Below are positions 1 through 10,178 of a stretch of 64,000 nucleotides of DNA, in pieces (positions within the stretch are counted from its first letter, which is position 1; the number at the start of each line of letters is the position of its first letter). A program made the position numbers and the translations under genes. Below the pieces are notes generated by a model. That model had not been told where the DNA came from, ran no database searches, and saw nothing but the letters and a program-made list of their open reading frames with translations. Source of the stretch: Primula veris (lineage: Eukaryota > Streptophyta > Magnoliopsida > Ericales > Primulaceae); the NCBI GenBank assembly GCA_963682055.1, contig OY821741.1:14017197-14081196 (forward strand), read 5' to 3'.

Positions 1-1738
1 GTGTTTTACTCATCAAAGATGGCATCCAAAAAAAATTTGGGCATCACATTTTCACACATCAGGGTGAGTAACATGTGGTGACGGATTAAAATCAATGTTT
101 AAACAGTCATTTCGCAAGTATGTTTTTACGATTTTTCTCATCATAGATGGAATCCAACATGTGTTGGGAGTTCTGGATTATTTATCATATAAAACGACTG
201 GTTTATATGTTTATGGTTTGCACAATCATAAACTTTATTTCGAAACGACAGGTTCGAAAAATAGTTTTGCTTGTAATGTGAATAGGTTCTCATTGATCGA
301 ACGACAGGTCGATACAGAGACACCAATTCGGCGAAACATACATCACTATATAAACACACTCGGGGAAATTATTATTTAGTCAACCCCTTTCGGTAGCTCT
401 ACTTGAAAAACGACCAGGAAAGACGGTGAGGGTGGAGGGCACGAATGCCACTTAAAACCCGACCTCATTAGGATATCGACTTCCGCCTATATCTTTCCTA
501 GACATCGTATCCAAATAGGTGAGCCTATTTGGGGAAGGTTCATAATTTTTTCAACTTAAATGTGAATATATATGATTTCGCAATTTTACCATTCATGGCA
601 ATAAATAACAGGTATATCTTTTCTAGATAACCACATATATACAAGGCAGTATAAAATATATTCATGATATATATCTAATCATGCAGTAGATTTGGTGATA
701 AACTAAATCAATTCAGGATTATCAATCACACAAATTATATCATACCAAATCAAATCAAATCAATTAACTGTCATATGGTATATTTATCTATGGTAATATC
801 AAAAGATATGTTGATTATACTAATAAGATATCAATCAATTATCTACGGTTTATTGCCATATAAGTAATTCTATACATGGTAGTTTTAACATATCTTATAC
901 ATAACAGCAGTAATAATATTACATGGCAGTAATTATTAACATGGCAATTCATAAATTAATTCAATTAACATGCAATGTTATTTACTAGCCAATTAATCAA
1001 TTATCATGGGCCGATTTTATACACATGCAAACATATATACTGTTTTATATGTATACTAGATCAACTTATCAAGTTTTAATCGAGCTATTAATATACAAAC
1101 AGAGCCGTACATGTAGATTTTTTTAAAAAAAAAAATCATATAGGGGACTAGGCCTATGTTTAAACACTATATGTTTTACTAAACATTCAGCAAGTTAGAT
1201 ATGATTATATGCAGCATAATGTTATGATTAACCTGGTAACATCACATACAAACAAACAACAGTGATTTCATAATTAAGGGCTACACATATATATCCATGT
1301 TTTGCTATTGCCAAAATCTCAGACTAAGTAACAGTTTAAACATAGATGATTTCACATGCAATTACATAATTTATTTGCAAGATGTAAAAAAAATATTTGT
1401 ATACCGTACTCCTCGTATTTTGTAGAAGGTCGAAACGAACTCAATTAAACCGGGATAAACCTCAAGGTTTATAAATACCTAATATCCGTGCGTTTACCCA
1501 AAATCTCCAATATACGTGAGCAAAGTGCTGATAACGTGTTGTAATACACTATTAGCTATGTATTTAGGGAGACAGAAGTAGAGAGAGAGGGGAACAGTAT
1601 AGTCTTTTATTATGAATGAATATGAATGAAATGACAAATACAAGACCCCTAGCCCTCTTTATATAGATAGAGGGTTAGGGTTACAAGCCCATCTGGGCCC
1701 ATTAAGTAAAAGCCCAAGAGTCCAATAATCTTACAACA
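1..1738 (-). mobile_element. Copia-type LTR retrotransposon, 5' end (element continues beyond left edge)
   Basis: The element reads on the minus strand. The LTR is at 1537-1738 and the internal leader/gag side at 1-1536. Just inside the LTR the plus strand reads GTGCTGATAACG (complement CGTTATCAGCAC), which resembles the tRNA primer-binding region seen in many plant Copia elements. Positions 1 to about 880 match 26668 to about 27580 closely, with a few substitutions and small indels, so both belong to one family. No open frame longer than about 95 codons survives here, so the coding part is decayed or lies outside the window. The Copia assignment rests on its relative at 21621-28150, which keeps a pol motif. 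Confidence 0.7.
1537..1738 (-). repeat. LTR (202 bp) of the left-edge Copia element
   Basis: It starts TGTTGTAATAC and ends CTTACAACA, so the ends form the inverted pair TGTTGT/ACAACA. It shares its architecture with the LTRs at 21621-21834 and 27950-28147: an AG-rich stretch, a tract reading 'agggttagggttacaa', 'aagccca' and 'ccaataatcttacaaca'. The partner LTR is outside the window. Confidence 0.7.
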
Positions 1739-2430
1739 ACATGGAATTTTTTTCTATGCATCAATTGCTTGTAAATGAAAAGCAAACAAAGTTTCTAGTG
1801 TAAATTTTTTTCAAAGAGTAAAACTTTTACAATAAAACAAGCAGAGCCTAAATGAACATTACGTATAGACCTTAAAAATTAGGTTTAGTGCGTGAACTTG
1901 GCTCAGAAGATGTGAACCAATGAGAGAGCTTCTTTCTAAAGCTTGGCCTAGATTCTTCGCTAGCCCTTTATAACCTACGCAAAAGTAGCTAGGATCAAGT
2001 GGGAGTTGGTGGTTTGGCCACCGTTTAACCTCATTCGCCTTAAAAGAGCAGTGAGAAGGCTAAAGCTTTTTAGGGTTTCGAATATGAATATAAGTAAGTA
2101 GGGTTTAAGATTACCCGAATAATAAGTGTATGTCTGAATTCGTATGGTTTCAGATGATCTTCTACTTGGATTATGAGCCCCTTCTATAGGTGGTGGAGGC
2201 AATTCAGGGCGTATATCTTGTGATTGATATGATATTACAAATCACATCTTCTCTATATCTTTTGCTTCACTTATGCCATACTGAGATATATTCTGCTATA
2301 TCTTCCATATCTTTCCACCGACTTTCCTTGGCCGAAGGGGTGACGCCACCTTTCCTCGCAGGTGAGGGGAGCTCTTCCGATAGACCATGTCTACTTTGTT
2401 AGCCTTCAGAGGTGTTGATCTTCTGTTGGT
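1739..2430. other. Repeat-derived intergenic stretch, no gene seen
   Basis: No ORF here looks coding on either strand. The more GC-rich part around 2320-2430 resembles the flank of the Gypsy-like material that resumes after 4280. It may be one older element split by the 2431-4280 repeat, but I found no matching duplication to prove that. Confidence 0.35.
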
Positions 2431-4280
2431 CCGTAGGAGTCTAAACCTTAGAGGGGGGGTGAATAAGGTTTTCGTACGTTTTTCGCGGAATTAAAACTAT
2501 GGGTATTTAACTAAGTTAATTAGTGATATTTATAACCTAAACTCTTTTGTTACCAAATTAACGCTAAAATGATCTAAGCAAGCAATAAATATAAGCGATA
2601 AATGAATATGGAAAGTAAAAGTTAAGGGAAAGAAATAACGCAAGATTTATAGAGGTTCGGCAAACCGCGCCTACGTCCTCTCCTCGGTAATTTCACTACC
2701 GAGTGTTTCACTAAAAATCTTCGTTTCAAGGTTACACCTTAACGAGCTTAATCAACCGATTACGCTCCCCCTCACTATATGAGTATCCCGAATAAATGAC
2801 CTAGAGCTTTTAAGCTACACTTGCTTAAAAGCCTCTACCCAATTCACTCGCTCACTAATGAGTTTATAAAATACTCTTTTACAAGTTTGATTTCGAATCG
2901 CTCACTAACAAATATTATCTCGATGTTTATAAGATTACTATAAGAATATACTCGAGAATATTTTTGATTACAAGTGAGAAATAAGTAGTATAAGCTTGAA
3001 GGATTTTCTTGTAAGAATTGCTTAAAAGTTGTGAATGCTTGGATGATCTTCTTCAAAGTGTTTTGGGGCTTTTGTAGAGTCACAAAGGTTCAGCAATAAA
3101 TTTCAGACCGTTGCTGGTTGGTGAGTTCATTCAATGCTGTTTTTGCAGCAGTTCGCCCCATTTTCAGGAATAGCTTAAAAGCTGGATTTTGAAATTCTAC
3201 AGAAATGATCGGTCGTTTCTGAAAAACGATCGGTCGTTTTTCAATTGGACTTACTGGACAAAATGTGCACTGAAACGATCGGTCGTTTCAGATTAATGAT
3301 CGGTCGTTTTTGCTGAGTGCTCACTGGAAGAAATCATCAATAAAACGATCGGTCGTTTTATTATGGCGATCGGTCGTTTTTGTCCTATGCTCACTGGAAG
3401 GATTTTTCGTATGTATGATCGATCGTTTAGGGTTGATCAGTCGTTTTTTGTTGTTCTGGGTTATTTTCGGTTTTCTCGACAAACTTCGAAACCCCGTAAC
3501 TAATTCGTTCCAACTCCGTTTTAGGTTCCGCTTGAACCAATGGCTTCGTAATTACGCATTCAATCATTTAAACCCTTTAACACACTCGATAAATGATTAG
3601 TACGCAAAACGAGCTTTTATCATGTTTTACAAATATTGTTATCATCAAAATAATCGATTAGAAGAAACTACGTTCAACATCTTCTAATTGTACTTTCTCG
3701 GATAGTCAGATATCATTTTCTGAGAAACGATCGGTCGTTTTCTGAGAAACGATCGGTCGTTTTTTCGACGTCCTCACTGGAAGAATTTGGACCAAAAACG
3801 ATCGGTCGTTTTTGTACAGACGATCGGTCGTTTTTTCGGTATTCCCGGTTTTCTCGTTAAACTTCGAAAGCCCGTAACTTCTTCGTTATAGCTCCGATTC
3901 TGGTTTCGCTTGAACCCGTGGCTTCGTTTTTCTGTGCTCTATCTTTCTGGGGTTCTAAAATTTTCATTTACTACTTTTGGAAAAGACAAGCGTTATATCA
4001 TCGAAATCGTAAAATCATTAAAAATCATAATCAAAGTTATAATCAAAATCCATTATTGAACTCTAAGTTCAACAGATTGATTATCTTAGATACACGAGTA
4101 TCTTTTAGAGGATATCTTGCTGATAAGCTTCTCGACGTGTGAAGCGGGTTCAGAACCTTATTTGCTCCCTTCGACCGAGCCATTAAATTCTCATTAACTC
4201 CGCCTTTATTGCTAGGTTTTAGACCGTGTACGCGGTACTTGTCGCAAGGTCCTAACCCTAATTTTTAACCTCTATCAACA
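2431..4280. repeat. Dispersed plant repeat with a GAGGGGGGGTGAATA start and hairpin array
   Basis: It begins near a run reading 'agagggggggtgaata' and contains 'agaggttcggcaaaccgcgc', both typical of a widespread plant repeat class (large non-coding retroelement derivatives). No protein domain is visible. Its core (3205-3836) holds 12 copies of a short palindromic motif described separately. The class and the exact ends are inferred and no target duplication was found. Confidence 0.4.
3205..3836. repeat. Array of 12 GATCGGTCGTTT hairpin motifs
   Basis: The consensus AAACGATCGGTCGTTT has perfect 6-bp arms (AAACGA/TCGTTT) around a TCGG loop. Copies lie near 3205, 3225, 3274, 3297, 3343, 3366, 3416, 3434, 3725, 3748, 3797 and 3819, some with one or two changes. 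They mostly come in pairs, and several pairs are followed by 'tcactggaag'. Confidence 0.75.
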
Positions 4281-5118
4281 GCTCCCCAACTGTGGACCGG
4301 AGTGCGAGGATCGGACTCTTGCAGTTTGAAGTCCCCATTCTTGCTCTTGGAAATCTTGTTTTATTCTTCTTCTCAGGAGATCCTTGGTTTGTTCGAGCCC
4401 CTAGTCTGAACCTAAATCATACTCATATTCGCATCATTCCTCAGCATACGGTAGGAGCTTTGGATCCCATGGGGCATCCATTTTCTACGCCCGTTGTCCT
4501 TGAATTTATTGAGAGAAGCAAAGCAGACATCTTGGTCTGGGCTAAGATTTCTAACTTATTGGAGATCCCCCTTGCTGAGTGATATAACAATTTCCCTAGG
4601 GATAAGAAACGAGGAGGGGTCATGGCCCACTGACGTATATGATGATTTTCTCCTACTTATCGAGACATACTTGCTTTGATAACAAGGATAATAGTCTATC
4701 TTCTACTTTTTGTGTGGATTTAATGTTCCCCATTTTCTTTCTTGACGGTTGCACCTCTCATGAGTTATTTGACGGCGTAGTGGGGAGATGGAGAGTTTAT
4801 CGCCTATGGCATCCTGACACGTGGCCACGTCTCGAAAAGATGATGCGCCCTTTACTGCTTTTTCTGGAAGTCGTGGGCCCTTTGGCGGTTTAAACAGCTT
4901 TCCACCTTTTCCACTTCTTACACAGCCCCCAAAACTTGGGGAATACTTTCCCATCATCGCAGAAATCTCTTCCTTGTGGGAGTTCATGACTGTCTTTTTG
5001 TCCCATATAAATATTAGACCCTTGGTGTTTTTTTTAACTACACTTTTCCAGAAATATTCTCTCTGAGAACCTCCATTCTCTCTTTGCAAAAACACTCAGA
5101 AAACCCACAACTCTTCTC
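4281..5118 (+). other. Probable leader/LTR-derived sequence upstream of the gag remnant
   Basis: This stretch is more GC-rich than its surroundings and has a TATAAATA box at 5006-5013. Short frames overlap on both strands with no recognisable domain. I take it as the promoter side of the dead element at 5119-6225; its left LTR boundary is not visible. Confidence 0.3.
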
Positions 5119-6225
5119 ATGGCTTCTCCAGCTCACTCTTCATCTTTCCACCCCTTGAAATTGTTGTTGCTGAGTCTGCCTCCCATATAGAGGTGAATTC
5201 TTCTACTGCCACGGTCCTACCCTCCGAAGGGTCTTCTGCTAAGGAAGGGCCCCTTGCTCAAGATGAGTCTTATATGATGGAAGAAGAGGTTTCTCAGGGG
5301 GAGGACATTGTCCATCTTACTGCTGTCAATGGGGCTGCTGAGGAGGGTCAGGAATAGGTCACTGCCTGGGAATTCTCAATCCCTGAGGGTCCATTCCTTC
5401 ATGCTGCCTATAGCAACAGCCTTGTTGCGGCTGGTGCTTCAACAGTCTCCGTCTCTTTCTTTAACACTATGGGAGAGGATGACTTTAAGACGACTTACAG
5501 GATTCTCTCATGATTACCTCATGGATCTAGGTTCGTAAGCCGGTCAACGATGCTGTGGTGTTTGGAGACACCTCCAACTCTGAGCCTGGGGCTGTAGCTT
5601 TCTCTGCCTCCATCTTCACGCACAGCGGCGTGAGGCTCCCTATGGATGACTTTTTGGTAGACTTCCTGGTTTGCATAGGGATTCCTCCCTTCTAGCCTAA
5701 ACGTTTGGCGTATTATTTTGGGAAGCCTTCGCCTTGCAGAGGAGGTTGGGGTTTCTCTTACTATTGAGGACACCATGGCATGTTATATGTACAACTGGGC
5801 TGCTCTGAAGTCCCATGGTACCCCGAATGTTGAAGTTCTCTCCCTGGCCCCCCAGAGAACTTGCTTGTTATGGGGATTCCATCGGCGAACAAGGCAATTC
5901 TTCATGGCACGCTGATCGTGATTGGTCCGTGGGTGCGAGCCCCTCGCTCCACCATGTTTTTTCCCCAATCTCCGCTTACGATGGAGGAGCGGCTCGATGT
6001 TTCTTTTGCGAAGGGTAATAGGCGTACCCATCGTCGATTGCTCAACTATTGGAGGCCTCGCAACGCGCCCCGTATGGATGCGAGAGCCTGTTGTCGCATG
6101 CTGAACTTCGCTCCCGACTGCCAAAGCCTTGTTTTGGATATCTACCCTTTTTAGGCCAGGAAGGCAACCTACAAACTTGAGGCCTTCAACCGCAACAATA
6201 GTTTGGAAAATTTGAATACAACTAG
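5119..6225 (+). pseudogene. Broken Gypsy-like gag region
   Basis: A TATA-like box (5006-5013) lies 113 bp before an ATG at 5119 that opens MASPAHSSS. The reading then breaks. One frame gives an acidic Ser/Glu-rich stretch ending at a TAG near 5355 and continues as VTAWEFSIPEGPFLHAAYS. Another gives DDFLVDFLVCIGIPPF then a stop. Two further frames carry the rest (5718-5915 and 5861-6154, the latter including GIPSANKAILHG). The layout resembles the N-terminal gag-like proteins of plant Gypsy elements, but the family is inferred from general pattern only. At least two frameshifts and two stops show it is dead. The 192-codon antisense frame over the same DNA is a shadow. Confidence 0.4.
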
Positions 6226-6835
6226 GGGTGTTAAAAAGATCCGAAACCCGAAAACCGCACAATAGGGAACCAAAAGCCGAAAGAACCGACCCGTTGATAA
6301 AACCGTTTTCGTGTCTACCCAACCCGGCCCAACCGGTTCTAGGGGCGGGTATGGTTTTCAACTATATACCCGCAGAACCGATCCGTAGAACCGCAATACG
6401 TACCGATATTTTGAAAAAATATTTACATATACTTATTATTATATTTGACCCAAGTATTTATAAATTTATATAGAAGCACATGTTAACGGTTTTCACCACC
6501 AATTAATAAAAAAGGTTGCCAACCTCTATTGTGACTCTAAATATCATGTTTAATTTTATTTCCTACTATTATTGATATTTTTTAAAATTATTTTGGGTAT
6601 ATATCCGTACCGAGAACCGTTAAACTCATTACATATACGGGTATGAGTCAGGAAATAAGCACAAAAAAATCGACCCGATCCAACCCGTAGAGAATGAGAA
6701 AAACGATAAACCGTTAACCGAATACCCAAAAATTGTTGGGTGAGAATGAGAAAAACAATAAACCGTTAACCGAATATCCAAAAACTGTTGGGTCGGATCG
6801 GTTCTGTCCGGTTGGGAAAAATTTAGGCTTGTGAT
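6226..6835. repeat. ACCGAA/CCCGAA-rich fragment, possibly hAT-derived
   Basis: It starts TAGGGGTGTTAAAAAGATCC and is full of 'accgaa', 'cccgaa' and 'aaccgt' words at both ends (6235-6400 and 6605-6825) around an AT-rich middle. TAGGGGTG is a common hAT-type terminus. I could not find a matching right end or target duplication, so the class is uncertain. There is a local near-repeat at 6694-6740 and 6743-6790. Confidence 0.35.
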
Positions 6836-6921
6836 TGCAACCAAAATAATCAAAATCTAATTAGCGTAGAAATGATCGCACACTTCCTTTCCTTTTGGCT
6901 TTTGTACATCATCCTCCTATT

Positions 6922-8303
6922 GGGTAAAATGCAAATAACCCCCTGAAACTATAGGTCATTTTCAAATAAACACAAAAAACTATCGATTATTGCAACTAAT
7001 ACCCATAAACTATGAAAGTTTTGCAAATAACCCATGATTCCATCTTTTAAATGATATAACTTCATGCTCGATGATCCGTTTTGGTTGATTTTTCATTTAT
7101 TATTATTATTTATTTGATATTCATGCATGTCAAGTATTTAGTTTTTTACAAAAAGGCAAAAAATAGTTTTTTTATTCCTAATTTTTTTTTAATAAAGTCT
7201 ATTTTGATGCTTTTTTTTTTTACGGTAATTGTAATCTTAACTCGTGTGAAATGATAAAATAGATATATAAAAAAATGGATTTTGTAAAATGGACAAATTA
7301 ATAGTAAGTTATGTCATTTTAAAGGGAAACACTATTAAATACCCAGCATACCACATGAACTATTTGATGTGGTGTGCCAAATCATTTAATACATGACATG
7401 TGTAAGTATTTCATGAAAACACCAAATTTTAAAAAAAAAAAACATCCAATTAATAACCCAATAAGGCCACAACACACGTTAACACTACTTTTAAATATTG
7501 AACTTTTATTTTCTTCTGTTCATGCACATTGTTGTACATTACAATGTTCCATTTTCACTAAAAATATATTTCAATCAATATTTTTTTAAATATAATAAAT
7601 ATTATGTGTCTATTTTTTAATCAATATATAAGTTTAGGGTACTCACCACTAGGATTCTTTATTTTTTATTGGGTTTGAAAGTTAATAGACAGAAAAATAT
7701 CTCGTTTTGATTTTTAAAAAATCATAATCAATATTTTATAATTTTAAAATAATATATAAGTTTAGGGTGGCTAGATTTCTCCATTTTTTTGGGTTAAAGT
7801 TAACGGACATGACTTTGATTACAAATATGTTATAATGATTTTTTTAATTTTTTGATTAATATTTAAGTTTACGGTAATTTAGTAGTGTTCCACATTTTTA
7901 TTGGGTTTGAAAGTTAATTTTTAATGCCTATATTAACCAAATCATTATATATCATTTTAAATAATATAAAAAATATTACATACCGTATTTTCTAAAGTGA
8001 AATAAAAATAAAAATGGAAACATTGGGTTGGGTCAGTGGCCGGAAATAAATGCATTTACTAATAACCCTCATTGAGTGAAAGGTTGGAAATTGAATTTTA
8101 AATTTGACAATATATTTCGGTGCATATGGTTACATTAATAATTAACAGATGTCATAAATATATTAGATGGAGAATCATACATGTGGTTACTCCATTTTAA
8201 AAGATGAACTTGGGGGTTAATTATAAATGTTTGATAGTTAATGGGAGTTAATTGAAAAAATTGATAGTTACTGGGAATATTTGCAAATAACTCATAGTTC
8301 CCC
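6922..8303. mobile_element. Non-autonomous Mutator-like (MULE) element with long inverted ends
   Basis: The inner parts of the two ends are clear inverted repeats. The left has 'acccataaactatgaaagttt...cccatgattccatctttt' (about 7000-7055). The right, reverse-complemented, has 'tcccattaactatcaaac...cccccaagttcatctttt' (about 8195-8260). The arms are roughly 120 bp and degenerate. TCCTCCTATT stands directly outside on both sides (6912-6921 and 8304-8313). A 9-10 bp duplication with long inverted ends is the Mutator-superfamily signature. The 1.4-kb interior is AT-rich and has no transposase frame. Confidence 0.6.
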
Positions 8304-8442
8304 TCCTCCTATTTTTAAGTAAACTAGTAATTGTTTTTACAATTAAATATATTTCAATTCTATAGGCTACTTCATAAAACCCACTAATTACCCTTTCAAT
8401 TTACATTAAAAACTTAAACAAGCAATTTGTGAATTACCCAGA

Positions 8443-9070
8443 AGCAATAAATCTCAAAAGAAATAATCTTTTCCATCAATGTAAGCTCTAAATTCTAATC
8501 CCTCTTAATTTTATTTAAAGGATTTGTTTAGTACACATGGGTTTTGATTATTCCTGCAAATTAAATCCAAACTAGTTTTTTTTTTTTACAATTAAGTTGA
8601 TTAATTATATGGGGAAGCTTTTATTCACTAAATTGTTGATTGGGTTTGAAGCAATAAATCTTAGAAGAAGGAAACTTTTTAACAATGTAAGCTTCAATAT
8701 CTATTAGTTTTATTCTATTTTTATTGAAATAATTTCTTCACATTTAAAATATGGCTTTTGCTTATTCCAATGATTCAAGTACAAAATTCAAAAATACCAT
8801 ATTTTTTACATTTAAGTTGGTGGAATTTGGGGGACCTTTTATTCAACAAAATTGTTAATTGGGTTTGAAGAAATAAATCTCTACGGAGAGTGACATTTGC
8901 AACAATGCAAGCTCCAATCCCTCTCAAATTTGTTTTTTTATTAAAAAAAAAATTGTTACTAGATATGGTGATTAGTCCTATAATCTGAGAGAAAAATACT
9001 GTTTGTTTTTAATGATTAAGTTGATGAGTAATTTGGTGAAGTTGTTACTCACCAAGATTTAATTGGGTCT
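8443..9070 (+). repeat. Tandem leader-exon cassettes upstream of GLE1 (three copies plus a partial fourth)
   Basis: The unit is about 205-220 bp. Each copy has 'gggtttgaag(c)aataaatct', then a variable 25-30 bases, then CAAT followed by GTAAGC (copies 1 and 2) or GCAAGC (copy 3), then 'tcaat' and a T-rich stretch. The putative exon/intron borders fall after 8480, 8686 and 8906. A fourth, partial unit ends near 9070 ('aattgggtctgg'). Each copy supplies an AT immediately before a donor-like site, which is what the GLE1 reading frame needs to build its start codon with the exon at 10179. Confidence 0.6.
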
Positions 9071-10178
9071 GGACCTTTAAGCTCAGTTTATTTGTAGTCT
9101 GATCTTTAAAATGCAATGTATTTAGTTGAGCAACTTTATTGAGCTCCTTTTTCCTTTCTTTGTTCAGTTCTTCTAGTCTGTAATTTGAAGTTTATTCTGA
9201 TAATTTAAGTCCATTTACCTTCCCTTTAATTAAGGATTAATTTGGGGGACCGGGGTCGTAACCAAATTCTTAACGGTTTCTGAATTGCTGTCCTTTGTTA
9301 GGTTTTAGTAAGGAACTGCTTGTTGCAGCTTTTAGCAAGGAACTGCTTGTTACAGCTTTTAGCTTAATTTATTTAATTATATTACTTGCAAGTTAGATTA
9401 CTATTGGTTGGACGTCTTATAGGTTGAGATAGTAGTTTAAGCTGAGTGAATTTATCGCAGGCTTAATTAGTGAATCAGTGATCCATTTTTTGGAGCTGAT
9501 TGTCACCAAACAGCTAAAAAAGTTTTGAATTTGTTGTACCTTTTCTGTTCTATGTATTGATTAATTTAGTGGAGTTGCTCGTTGACATAATGTCAAAGGG
9601 GTTCGATTTTTTTGTCCTTTACTTAAATTGATCGGTATATTTGGTTGGACAACTTAAAACTGAGTTATTTTGTTTTTCAGACCTGAACTACCAGTTATTT
9701 TTTCTCCGACTTAGATTAGCCAGCTTATTGAAGTCTAAAAATTATGAGCATGGATATTCGATCAAACAGGCATGCCGATAGGAAGGTTACAAATTCACTT
9801 AGACTCCATAAGTCATCTAAACATGAGCCTACGAGTCAGGACTCATGAGATTATCTCATTAGGTGCATTAAAGTTGATGTTTCTTTCACAAATTACCCTT
9901 GTTTTCCTGTGATCATGTACCGATTTTTCACTATGAGTCATGACTCATGAGATTATCTCATTTGGAAAATTATGATTACTCTTTGGAGGAGCTGTTAGAT
10001 TATAGTTTTTTAACTATTCAAGTCCATTCAAAATTTTCTCTGTCGATGTATAATTTCAACTTCTTCTTTTTTTCAGTTTGATTATTCAGGGGATATTAAT
10101 GAAAAAAAACGGTGTGTTCATTCAACTTAATTTTGCCACTTTCTTTTTCTGTTCTAACTTGCTGTCTGATTAATTCAG

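Noticed and set aside
3205..3836. A CRISPR-like repeat/spacer array
   Set aside because: Spacing is irregular, units are only about 16 bases and often paired, and the sequence is clearly plant nuclear DNA.
4703..5095. 130-codon minus-strand frame
   Set aside because: It overlaps the putative promoter side of the Gypsy-like remnant, shows no domain, and its complement is equally open. It is likely chance in a GC-richer stretch.
5783..6361. 192-codon minus-strand frame, the longest antisense frame in the left third
   Set aside because: It lies over the plus-strand gag-like remnant, has no recognisable domain, and extends into the ACCGAA-rich repeat. It is a composition-driven shadow.
10102..10116. 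ATG at 10099 joined through an alternative donor to 10179, giving MKKNGVGAVKL
   Set aside because: It is phase-compatible only by using a weak donor within a few bases and gives an N-terminus unlike plant GLE1. The split AT|G start fits better, though I cannot exclude this without RNA data.
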